The notes below the pieces were generated by a model. It ran no database searches. It was given only the letters and a program-made list of their open reading frames with translations, and was not told where the DNA came from. A DNA stretch of 64,000 nt from contig SSNU01000006.1 of assembly GCA_012064415.1 (NCBI GenBank), positions 1 through 64,000 on the forward strand, in the 5' to 3' direction. Source of the DNA: Gyrodactylus bullatarudis (lineage: Eukaryota > Platyhelminthes > Monogenea > Gyrodactylidea > Gyrodactylidae). A program made the position numbers and the translations under genes. Shown in pieces: positions 37,864 through 54,482 of this stretch (positions are counted from its first letter, which is position 1; every line of letters begins with the position of its first letter).

Positions 37864-38320
37864 TTAACCCGCTCGTTACCAGGAAAAAACCAAATGAGCT
37901 TCTTATTTGATTTTTTCATGTTCTGTTGAACAAATTTGAAATTTTCGTCAAACTAGTGCTTTGTGTCGATCTGGATCAGGTCGTATACGACCTTATGGTA
38001 ATCAAAGGTTATAGAAAATTATTTAACTACTTGTTAGTGACAAATATCTTTTATTCATTATGATAGATATAACTTTTCTTCTTGCATGTAAAAAATGCTC
38101 GCCGATCTTTGTCCTTTACAACTCGCATTGGTTTATGAATCTCCAGGTCTGCTTTGCCTGTGCTGAGATTCAGAATTTCTTCAATATTTTCTAAAGAACA
38201 TTTCCTTCGAACATCAGGGGATTTTTCAGGTATACTAATCCTTCGTCTCTTCGGAGTAGGTTCACAAGTTTCTCTGATAAGGGATTTTGCTACGCTTAAC
38301 TGAAAACTTAAAAGATCCAT
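37864..38320 (-). mobile_element. piggyBac-like transposon remnant (transposase C-terminus plus one end)
   Basis: TTAA (37864-37867) followed by CCCGCTCGTTACCAGG is a typical piggyBac target site plus terminal repeat. A perfect 14-nt palindrome, ggtcgtatacgacc (37979-37992), is subterminal. On the minus strand 38320-38051 encodes 89 residues resembling the end of PGBD transposases: MDLLSFQLSVAKSLI, then PTPKRRRISIP, then RRAFFTCKKKSYIYHN. The cysteine-rich tail is cut to one visible cysteine, and an in-frame TAA lies just before the ATG. The catalytic DDD part is absent and no matching second end was seen, so this is a dead 3' fragment. Confidence 0.68.
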
Positions 38321-40315
38321 TTTTTAATAATAATTTCTCTCATAAATGATATTCTGAATGTTAATTTGAAAAAATTCCTTCTTTAAAGAATCAAATCAGC
38401 AGCATAAGCCAAAAATTTATGGGGTTCTATAATCTTTAACTTTTTATTATTTGATGTCTTATTATATCACAAATTTTATAAATGAGTCAGAAAGTTCATT
38501 GTTCATCAAAGTAAAGTTTTTTGAAGAAAAAAATTCTTATTTTATAGTAGGTTGACTAATAAAAATTCATAAGCAGAAACGGTTTGTTAAATTTTAACCA
38601 ACTATCCACACATGTGACTAATTGATAATTATAATTAGTAATTATTATTAATTAGGAAAAACGTTTCGAATAAAAGTTTCAGGTTACCATGTTAAATTGT
38701 AGTAGCTAAGTCTTGAAACTTTCATTTCTCGCCATTATACTGGGCTGTCAAAACATTATTCTCAAATAAATTTCACTCTCAACTGTACGAGAGAGCAGAA
38801 GAAAACTTGTTGTCTTGTCATTTGACAAACTTCCACTTTTTTAATTTTTCATTTATTTTACTATTTTCACAAGAAACTCAATATTTTTTCACAGAAAGTT
38901 AGGAACATATTATTTTTGAATGCTTTAATGAAATGTTAAGCTGTTAAATTAAAATAAATTCTGAATTTCAGCTTTTTCAACATTCAAGCCCAAAATGTTC
39001 ATCGATTTCGATTTGATTCTGAATTTTGGATCATCATTAGCCAGAGAGTACTGAATTTTGGTTCCAACTGGGAGATAAAATTCATCAATGTAGAAGATAA
39101 ATAGAATGATCTAGTTTTTTCCTTGTAAGAATTTTCAAAGCTATTAACTAAAATGCTCAATAAATCACATGAATAAAAAAATTGATAAATACTTGATTAC
39201 TATCCAACTTTTTCATTTTGGATTGATAAGCTTCAAGCATTATATGGTTAAATAAGAACGTGCATTAAATTTGTCGTCTGTATGAAGTACCCATAGTGGT
39301 TATTTATTTGTAATTATGAAAAATATTTATATTGATAAAAATTCAGACACCTCGTGATAATATTCTGATTAATCGTGTCTCATATAATTTTATTATGTAT
39401 TTAAAAAATGGTTATGTGAATTAACTGCTACGCCTTAGATAGTCCTAATTTAATTTGCAATGAGAAATATGATGATGAGAAAATTTAAATTACCAACCTC
39501 AATATTTAATTTTAATTTTAGTTAAACTACATCTGATGTACTGAAATTCGATCTGTTTTGGTTTATCTGTATTAACCCAAAGATTCGCATATTTTGTCCA
39601 AGTCACCGGTGCTAGAACTAAATTCGTATGAAGCGCAAATTTAAAATAACCTCGGTTGCACTTTATTAGCCATAAGAAAATCCCCAAAGAACTTTCAACC
39701 TTTGAGATAGTCCCCTTGCTAATTTTTCAAGAGCCAAAAAGGATTTTTACATCATTGCATCCAATGATCATTGTGGTTCTCGGCATAGAAAATGTTATCC
39801 TAGTATCTATTAATAGTATAAAATGTTAACCTTGATCACTTTATTACAACACTTATAGAAGGTACAATTCAATCTTTAAGATATACTAATTTTTATCATC
39901 TGGAAAAGTAACTAAATCCAGACGTAGAATTATTATCGAAAATTCAAACCTAAATATACTTTTCTTTAGACTTATTATTATATATAACTTATGATCAGAA
40001 GATTTATATTCTAAAAACTTAACTTCTGTTACAATAAATAGTTTAATGATTATAATAAGAAACATCAATACTGTACTGTATTTTAGAAAAGTGTATCAGA
40101 ATTGGTCATAGAAGCTAGAAGTAACCTTTAAGTCAAAGAACGCATTTTCAAATAATAAATAATCTCAAAAAGCAAAATAGTAAGTTCAAATTCGAGAATG
40201 AAGAGAATATTTTTACAAATATTTTTATATTGATGATATTATTTTTATTTTTCAAATTAATAAGCAAACTACTTCCCAGTAGATACAAGAAATTAATATT
40301 TTTGTTCAAGTATTT
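38321..40315. other. Spacer between piggyBac remnant and homeobox exon
   Basis: About 2 kb, AT-rich; the minus-strand ORFs of 60-62 codons have no protein signature. An aacgtttcgaa block at 38659 resembles one at 10687; meaning unknown. Confidence 0.4.
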
Positions 40316-40542
40316 TTATTTCTTCAACTCTTTCTTCTGTTTCATTCTTCTGTTTTGAAACCAAATTTTGACTTGTCTCTCAGTTAAATTCAAACTCTCT
40401 GCCAAATCGATTCTTTTATTTCTGGTTAAATACTGATTCCTGAAAAATTCTCTTTCTAACTCAATTGTCTGTTTTCGACTGTAAATTTGTCTTCCTCTTC
40501 GAATATCATGCTGGTTTTTCAACGATATTTCTTTGAGTTTTC
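40316..40542 (-). CDS. Hox/Antp-class homeodomain, terminal exon
   Basis: The minus-strand exon starts after an acceptor AG at 40544-40543 (phase 1) and ends at a stop at 40318-40316. It encodes about 14 residues, a complete homeodomain ([20 protein letters not shown], then [20 protein letters not shown], then [15 protein letters not shown]) and a three-residue tail. Recognition-helix residues I47, Q50, N51 and M54 are intact. The RGRQ-Y and ELE-EF-N-YLTR patterns are Hox-like. It is diverged enough that I cannot say which paralogue group it is; [16 protein letters not shown] fits central or posterior Hox, and zen/ftz-like genes are also possible. The upstream exon with any hexapeptide was not found; the intron contains a hammerhead-like repeat 50 nt away and probably the Penelope element. 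Confidence 0.85.
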
Positions 40543-40593
40543 CTTGATTAAAATACAGGTATTATTAATGCTATCTATTTTGATACTTGTTAT

Positions 40594-40679
40594 AATTTTC
40601 AGTCATTGGTCGTTCAAACATTTCGACGGTAATTGTTTTCACACGCCCTCTTCAGTGGTATGACCAATCGCTGAAAATT
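40594..40679 (-). ncRNA. Degenerate hammerhead-like element with long stem I
   Basis: The ends aattttcagtcattggtc (40594-40611) and gaccaatcgctgaaaatt (40662-40679) pair at 16 of 18 positions. Inside, on the minus strand, lie CTGAAGA (40655-40649), an imperfect stem II region (GGGCGTG...CCGTC) and GAAA (40624-40621). The order matches a hammerhead, but stem II is only partly paired, so activity is doubtful. It lies in the intron directly upstream of the homeodomain exon. Confidence 0.5.
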
Positions 40680-41794
40680 TTGATATCTATTATAAAACTA
40701 ATTTACGATCATTTTTGACTGAATATAATTGTTGTATCCTGTAAAAAATTGATTTGTGTTATTAATCTCTTGATTACCATGCTACCCATGAGCCAGGTAT
40801 TATGGTTACCCATCTTAATATAGTCCCAGCCCAATACTTCTACTCTTACTTGGCCAACGTCCATATCCTAGTTCATATTGTGAACAATAATCATTTTTAT
40901 TACTTACTTTTGCAGATTCAAATATCAGATCTTTAGTCAAATTAGTTAATTAATTATTGAAGAAATAAAGATACTTTTGAGTTATGTCTAACTTTAAATA
41001 TAGAATAATAATTATTATAATTGATCATGATAAAAAAAGATATTCTTTAAACTTTTTGTTCTACACAATGAAATTAAAAATAAGGGACATCAAGTTTATT
41101 CATGGAATCATCTTACTCATATTTTCCAAAAACTTTTCTTCATTTCTCTTGTCATTGATTTGGCTATGATTATCCAATTGTGAATTATTCTCGATAAACT
41201 TTTCAAATATTTCCGATGGATGAGGCATCTTCAAGATTATTTCAGTCCAAATTTTTGCGACATCATCCATTTTCATTTATCCAAGTGAAGAGCTCTTTTT
41301 ATTCAAAAGAAACTTGAACAAACTGATGAATGTAATTTATTTTTACGGTTTTAAATCTTCAAAATATCCTATGAAAACGAGTAATCGTATTCTGTTACAG
41401 CTTTGAAATATTAGGTGTTTATGTGAAAATTTAAGAAAATATGGATCTTATTATACTTCGAGAAAAAAATTATTTTTTGTAATTCCAATGCATTGAAAAG
41501 CTAATAACCAGATAATAAATAGTTTCTACTTTTTAAAGTAAAATAAATGTTACATATTCTTTGGAAAAAATTATAACCACTCGATAGAAATCTCATCATA
41601 AAAGTCATTCACTATATGAAATGCCCATTTCATCACATTAGGATATTATATTCTTCAGGTGTTTTCGTATTAACTCTGAAAGTCCCACTGTGACTTTAAA
41701 GACACATACCACTTAAGCAACTCATAATTACGTATCTAAGCCTGAAGAAATAGGAAATCTCAGCTCTTTCATTCGTCAAACTAGTGCTATACTA
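40680..41794. other. Intronic or spacer DNA before the Penelope element
   Basis: About 1.1 kb with no recognised exon, probably part of the homeobox gene's intron. Confidence 0.35.
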
Positions 41795-44165
41795 ATTCAG
41801 AGAATAATATTTTACAAATTTTGAGAGTTGAAAAATATAAGAATATAATGTGAGCTGAAAAAAACACCAAAACTCTTCAATAAATAGCAACAGTGAAGAG
41901 AAAAGTGAAAAAGCTCACATAGGCCAGGGTAATTGAAGATTATAAGAGTAATTTTTCTAAACAAACAGGTTTATCAATTATCTAATTACAATTTTATCTT
42001 CTAACTCTAAACTGTATAACTCATATGGCCAATTGAAGTTTTATCGGCAATGTCTTGAGAGGAATCAATATCCCAGATTTTACTGGAAGAAAATTCCTCG
42101 AGATGTTCGTTACCATAAAGAAGAACATGTCATCTTAAAAGTAAAAGAGGAAATTCAGAAAATTGAAGGAAGAATCCAAGTCTTACTTAGTTTAACTATT
42201 TATAGAAGTTTTGATCGAAAACCTTTAAGATCTAGTTTATTAACTAAAAAAAATTTTGAGGCATTGAAAGAACTAAAATCTAATGAGAACATTTTCCTTA
42301 CTAAACCTGATAAGGGTAAAAGGATAGTTATAATGTATAAGGAGGATTATTATAGAGCAGGTTTAGATTTTCTTTCGGATGAAAGTAAATTTGTTAACAC
42401 AGGGCAAGATAGATCAGCTTATTATAAGGAAATGGAATCCATGAAACGTTCCATGTATAAGATATCAAAAGGGTTATTCGATAGGAATTTAATTTCTGAT
42501 AAAACCAGAAGTTTTATAGCAAAGAAACATACGAGGATGTCTAGATTATATCTACATCCTAAGACATCGTTCCTGAGGTTTTTCCTATACGGCCGATCTT
42601 GGATATGTCGTCATGTCCGCAACATAATTTAGCCAAGTGGTTAATCGACGTATTGAAACCAATACATACTTATTATGCTAAATATGTTGTTAAAGATACT
42701 TTTTCTTTTGTCGATAAGTTTAAGGATTTAAATATTGGTTTAAATGAAATGGTTTCATTAGATGTTAGTTCTTTGTTTCCTAATACTCCTATTGAGGAGA
42801 CCCTTGATGTTATTAAATCTTTTATTGATGAACATGATGGTTTTGAACTACAGAGTAATGAGATAGCAGATCTTGTTAGGTTTTGCTGTACTAATATTCC
42901 TTTGTCTTTTCAAAACAAGGTGTTTATTCAAAAAGATGGTATAGCTATGGGATCACCTCCAAGTCCTCTTTTAGCAGATATCTTCTTAGGTTGGTTAGAA
43001 TTAAATAAAATGTTTGCTACTATCAATACTTTCACTGATTTATACATCAGATATGTTGATGACACTTTTATTTTGATGAAGCCAAATGTTTCAGTAGACA
43101 ATTTTTTCTTAAAGATGAATTCGTTTCATCCTAATATTAAATTTACTATGGAAAAAGAGTCTGATGAGAGTTTGAGTTTCTTAGATGTCAAACTAACTAG
43201 GATGGAGGATGGGTCAATACTAAGAAATGTCTACCAGAAGAAGACTGACAATGGAAAATATCTTCATTATGCCAGTTTCAGTCCTCTATCTCATAAAGTT
43301 GGCTTAGTAATTGGTCTAGGAAAGAGGATAAGAAGGATTGCTATTGATAATATACAATTGAACTTGTATTTAAAACCCAAAGATTATTCAGTTTAATTCA
43401 TAAGGATTTACTAAAGCCTGAAGAAAAGACTCTATTGATTTACAAATTCCGATGCGACTGTGGAGCTTCTTATATAGGACGTACGATCAGGATATTGTCA
43501 ACTAGGTCAAATGATCATTTAAAGAAGGATACAGAGGTGACAAGACACATCAAACAGGAAAATCATGAGGCTTCGATTTCTAATTTCTCAATTTTGTATA
43601 AAAATGCGGGTGATGACAGCACAGATTTGTGGGTGAAGGAGAAATTCTTCATCAATCACTTTAAACCAAACCTGTGTGTTTAGAAAAATTACTCTTATAA
43701 TCTTCAATTATCCTGGCCTATGTGAGCTTTTTCACTTCTCTCTTCACTGTTGCTATTTATTGAAGAGTTTTGGTGTTTTTTTAGCTCACATTATATTCTT
43801 ATATTTTTCAACTTTTACTATACTTCTTTCAAAATTTGTAAAATATTATTTTCAATGAATTTAAAACTTTTATCATTATTTATGTGTCACTACTGATGAA
43901 CCATAAAGAAATGTACATTTACACTTTTCTCTCCACTGTTGCTATTTATTGGAGAGTTTTGGTGTTTTTTCAGCTTGCATTTTATTTTTATTTTCTTTGA
44001 CTTTTACTATTTCTTTCATGATTTGTAAATTATTATTTTGAATGAACTTTTAACTCATATCATTTTTGAAGAATTACCACTGATGATACTTCAAGAAATG
44101 TACATTTGGTTTTAATATATCTTCTTTCAATTTTCTAAATGTACATTTGGTGAATAAAACTTTTT
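41795..44165 (+). mobile_element. Penelope-like retroelement, decayed
   Basis: Coding remains run from 42033 to 43683 in three frames. The first (42033-42632) contains FLTKPDKGKRIVIMYKEDYY. The second (42599-43396) carries reverse-transcriptase motifs LDVSSLFPNTPIEET, GIAMGSPPSPLLADIF and YIRYVDDTF. The third (43435-43683) is a GIY-YIG endonuclease with CDCGASYIGRTIRILSTRSN and a downstream DLWVKEKFFINHF. Frames change near 42590 and 43395, so the protein is broken. Inverted flanking repeats of about 180 nt (41795-41972 and 43668-43856) and a partial tandem copy of the right one (to about 44110) match the known inverted-plus-tandem terminal repeat layout of Penelope elements. Each repeat can form a hairpin closed by atgtgagct/agctcacat. 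Confidence 0.88.
43731..44110 (+). repeat. Tandem pair of about 190-nt Penelope terminal-repeat units
   Basis: 43731-43920 and 43921-44110 start alike (cacttttctctccactgttg type), share gctatttattg-agagttttggtg, and end in gaaatgtacattt. Each contains CTGATGA eight nt before GAAA (43893-43911 and 44080-44098). Confidence 0.65.
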
Positions 44166-46380
44166 CTTCTTTAACTACAAATTCAGAGAAAGTTCCATCA
44201 AAAAATGATAACTAAAAATAATTGCATTAAAACAACTGTAATCAGCGTGTTCACAAACCATAAGATAGACAGAAGATTGAATGCGAGCCAAAAAAAATCT
44301 CTGAGACTTTAAGGGTTAAAATTTATCCCCTAAATTCATATTTTTTTATTTACTGAATTTTCTATAGTACAGTCGGAACCAAAAATAAATGGCCATCTTC
44401 TTTTGATAAACTTTAAATCTGTTCAATGAGATAGAATTCATCGTCTATTCTTACTGAAATGTCATTTTCTATATGACAAGGTAATTATCAATTTAAATAT
44501 TTTAATTTCAGAATAAAAAATAATTAGAAAATTTTGACAATAATAACATCAAAATATTTTAGAACTCTAATCTTGGCAATAGTCAATGATGTCACGATTC
44601 GTTGATCCAGATCGTAAGTATTTCAAAAAATAATGAAAGATGTGATCCTATTTCGGATAGATAGGATAATAAATGTGTAAAAATATTAGAAATTCAGCAA
44701 AAATTAGCAGGATCAATGTGAAATCTGAAGAAAATAAAGGAATCAAATGATGGCGGGCTTTCATTCCGTAATAAATTAGAACTGTAGATAATGAGATGCA
44801 CCTGCTTAATTACGGACTTGATACTTTGATAAATGAAATTGAATTCTTTCAAAAGGTATCTGAGTTAAACATTTTAATATAAAGCAGATAGTACACTACT
44901 ATTTTGATTTAAAAAATTAAATAAAAACATATCTACTCTCTAGTAAGAACACGAATATATTATATATAAAGTTATTTATTGATCGATCTCCATATGCTCA
45001 TCATAATCCTCAATCTAGAAAAATATGACCCATTAAAAAAAAACAAAAAAGTATCCTTTCCGCCTACCTCATTTTGCTATGGAAATAATCGGCGATAATA
45101 TCTTGATAAACTTACTACATCCTGGAGAATAAGTAGCAGATTACATAGATTTCATAACAGAAATTTTCGAAATTAGTGCATAAATTTTCTTACTAATGGT
45201 CATTTTTGAGATGCAAGAAATTCTATTTTATTGAAATGATAATCCGATGTTAATTCGAAAATTACCATTGATCAAGCCTGAGTATCTATACACAATTGTA
45301 CTAGTTTAAGATTATGTTCCATTTTAACTTTCAAGGCCATTTATATTGATGATAAATCAAGAAATTCTTTCAAAATAATCTCTTACATTCATGAGGAATC
45401 GAAAGGAGAAAGCAAATTACTCTAATTGGCTGATTTGATTATGTATTTTGAAATGACATACAACTTCAAACTAGGAATAATCAGCCAAGTTCCTTCTTGA
45501 ACATACTGTTGAGATGAATTCGAGATCATCAAATCTATTGGTCTTGAACGAATTAATTTTCAATTCCTTACACTATTATTTAGCATATTATATCTGTCAT
45601 AACTTTCATCTAACTGAAGAAATTCAAAAAGGTCAAACTTTCTTGCAAGTTCTTAGCTCGATAGCAACAGCTAATACAATTTATTGGCTGAAATTTTATG
45701 CTTGAAAGCAGCAGGAACATTGGTTGAGAAAAATTGAAATTTCTTGATATCTTTATTGAATAAAATATGCGTAGTTCAGCTTTTCTGTTAAATTGAATCA
45801 ATCAAAATTATTTCCTTTCATTTGTGAGGATTTCTGATTAAATTTGGTTGGTTAATATTTGTTGGAATTATGTTTTTAGAAGAATTTTTTTACAATGACT
45901 CAACTATGATAACATTCTGAACTAAAGAAGTTGAGATTCTGGAGCCAAATTACATTATTATTGAAAAAATTACAAAAGTTATTTTGTAAAATTCATTTTT
46001 CCTAACTTCATATCAATTGGTTTCCTTATAATAATAATTATTATAATCTGTAATTACTTACAAGTATTAATTATTATTTCAAGAAAAACAGTAAATTATG
46101 TATATATGAGTATTATTATAATATAATACTCATGAATTGTTCTAAAACCAAAGAGATTGACGTGTGAGAAATTCATTTTTTTCATCTTTCATTGTGTTTT
46201 ATAAAAACAACCTGGTTTAGATTATACTAATTATTAATACCGTGTATCTTTATAAATCTAAATTAATAAATAATAATTTATTATAATAAATTAAGTTAAT
46301 TTATTTAATTATATCGATATAACTTTTAGTTTATGTGATAAAAAAGCTCTATCATGAGGTGTAGTTAGAATCTATTTTTT
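44166..46380. other. Spacer between Penelope and hAT-like elements
   Basis: 2.2 kb, AT-rich, with no recognised gene. The ORFs at 45514-45801 overlap on opposite strands and lack protein features. The missing 5' exon of the homeobox gene could lie here but was not found. Confidence 0.35.
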
Positions 46381-47076
46381 TAGGGTTAATTCCAAAAATC
46401 ACCCCAAATTAATTTTTTTTAATTTTCCTCAAATTTATTATAAATAAGAATAATTATAATTATTTCAAAATTCCCCTCTCTACCTTTTAATCACATTTAT
46501 AATTATCGTCTTCAATAACCAATTTAGTGTCAGATAAATTATTAGAAGGGCTAAACTTCTATTCAAAGATTGAAAGTGAACTTTCTCCTTATATGGAACC
46601 TTTGATGGAAAAAAAGGTTCTTACATATTTTCTCAGAAGATCTATTTTATGTTTCTAAAGATGAAGTAAGAAGAGCTGTTAATTTCAACCTACTCCAATT
46701 TTCTTTTAGTTTTGCAAAAATTAATGGATATCCTTGTGAACATCTGTGTTCCACGGCTAATAAGTTTGAAGTTTCTCTAGAAAATTATGTCCCAAATAAG
46801 TACAAAGTAATCTTCTTGAAAATAGCTTACTCGGAGATTATCATGCTCTATGACGTCGAAAATATGAAAGAGTCGGAACTTGAAGGTTATAAAATAAATT
46901 TAAAAAACGTTAAGACCATGCAAAAGCCGTAAAAAATCAAGAACTGAAAAAAGTGCAATATAATTTAGTATTAAATAAAATTATTTCTAGATATTTTTAA
47001 AAAGTAACTTTTTCTGGAAATTTTGGGGTCATTTTTGGAGAAATATTTCATTGGGGTGTTTTTTGGAATCAACCTG
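46381..47076. mobile_element. hAT-like TIR element, 696 nt, with coding-like remnants
   Basis: The left end tagggttaattccaaaaatc (continuing accccaaat) is mirrored by the right end ggggtgttttttggaatcaa followed by cctg. Most of about 25 positions match. YAGGG-type ends suggest hAT. The flanks tatttttt and aattttta could be a worn 8-nt target duplication. Inside are two coding-like stretches in different frames (see 46711-46932). Confidence 0.5.
46711..46932 (+). pseudogene. Unrecognised ORF remnant inside the hAT-like element
   Basis: An open frame of 73 codons ends in TAA at 46930-46932 and contains YPCEHLCSTANKFEVSLENY and SEIIMLYDVENMKESELEGY. Composition is protein-like: codon-balanced and charged. 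A second coding-like stretch near 46527-46615 (DKLLEGLNFYSKIESELSPY) is in another frame. An acceptor-like AG precedes 46710. I do not recognise the family; it could be decayed transposase or a captured host exon. Confidence 0.3.
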
Positions 47077-48196
47077 AATTTTTAAAATAAAAATGGCTCA
47101 AATGGTCTACTTGATCCTATCTTGGCCAGTCATCAATCAGCTCTTTTGAATTTTAACCCATTGCGTGAATTGATAATTTTTTTAATATCAACACTATCTG
47201 TTGAAAGAGAAAAAAAATGTTTCAATAAATTTCCCGAGAAAAATTGATATTTTCTATTCAGTATTTTGCTCTTTAGATAAATCAAACTAGAATTAAGTCG
47301 TGATTCTTTTATTTGACTCTGTGCAGGAACTTTGAACGTATTTCAATTCCCTTTTGATGAAACATGAAGTGAAATGTACTCTTAAAATTATGTAACAGTA
47401 AAGAAATTCATTTTTATTGCTTATCAAATTTTGTATTAATTACAGACGAAATGACCCAAGAGGTTTCATCTTTAAAAATATGGATACAATATTTTTTATG
47501 ATTAAAAAAATGTAACATATTTTAAAACAAAAGATAATTTTATTGATTCAAGTTTTCTCTCTGTAGATCAAAATAACTCAGAGATAAAATAAGTAAGAGA
47601 TGGCTTACTTTCTCATGTTCGATTGTCTTTAGGCTGATTTTTCAACGTCTGAGAAAGTTGGAATATTCAATATGTAGCTAATTTACTCACGGGATTTTTT
47701 GACTATACTTTTAAAAATTCTTTTTAAGCCTTAATTTACGAAAGACAAATTCATATCTGTAATTTTATTCTGAAATTAATCGATTCTATTTTACCGATCT
47801 GGAAGCTCTACAGTTTCGTATATCCTGCATTAGTTCTTCATCTCCAAGGATCATAAACATTTTTTAACAAATTTCACTCTGAAACTATTAATTTCTATCA
47901 GAGTATTTTGAAAACTCTGTAAGGTAAACACGCAAAATAGTTCATTCGGATATAGAGATGCAGAAAATTATTGATTAAAATATCCATTAACCAAAAGAGC
48001 TTTAAACTGTATATTTTTTCAAGATTCTAGCATAATTATAATACGTGTTTATTGATTCATTTAAATATAAAATACTGTATGAATTTAGATTTTTATTTTT
48101 CAAAAGATCATGAAATTTCAAATTTCAATTATTCAACTAATAAAATTTTAGTATCTAAGAATACTGAGCTGAAATTATAATTTGAACAATAAGATT
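47077..48196. other. Spacer downstream of the glutamate receptor gene
   Basis: 1.1 kb, AT-rich; no gene or clear repeat seen. The 3' UTR of the receptor gene (minus strand) should lie at its right end. Confidence 0.4.
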
Positions 48197-53803
<5,607 letters not shown>

Positions 53804-54482
53804 TTCTTTTTGAATAAATGTACGGCAATGATGAAGAAATAATGAAGGATCAGGAATATTTCTTCTTAGCCAATGAACGTGGAAGAGGATATGATTCGTT
53901 CATATATTTCATATTTCCCTGATAGACATTGGATATTTACTAGGAAGAAAGAGAGGATTAGAAAATGAATATTCATAGCAAAAATATTTCATGGTAATAG
54001 TACAAACTTTGTACTACAAAGTATTTGATATTATTAAACCGAACTACTACTACATAAAAGTAGTATGATATAAAAGTAATAAATTAATTTTACAACTAAA
54101 GATTCTTTAGTGAAGAATCTCGAATAGAATTTGAAATTCAAAAATTTAACATTTATTTCAATCATACTCTGTAATTCCAAAAAATGATAATAATTTTTAA
54201 AAACGTTTTTAAAAATAATTTTTAGTTTAGAATATAGAATCTTATTAAACTAATGAAATAAATAAACTTATAAAATATTTTTACGATTCTTCTTCCATTT
54301 AAAATGTATATTTACAATATACTTTTGTTTAAATATTCCACTTAAATTTCGTAGATTTAGGTTTGCACTTTTAAAACGTTAAGGTAAAAAGTAATTTAAT
54401 ATTTTCGCATTTCAGTGTTAGTATTCAATCCGGAATTATTCTGGAATGTTAAGTATTAGCTATAAAACTTCAGTTAACAGAC
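53804..54482. promoter_or_regulatory. Head-to-head intergenic region
   Basis: 679 nt separate the start codons of the glutamate receptor (minus) and the LMO7-like gene (plus), so both promoters should lie here. It is AT-rich with an imperfect mirror around tagtac/gtacta (53998-54068). No specific site can be named. Confidence 0.4.

Noticed and set aside
41839..41930. Penelope terminal hairpin as a hammerhead
   Set aside because: Strong hairpin, but neither strand has CUGANGA followed by GAAA in the right order.
45514..45801. 63-codon ORFs on opposite strands as homeobox 5' exon
   Set aside because: No hexapeptide, no splice signals in phase with the homeodomain exon.
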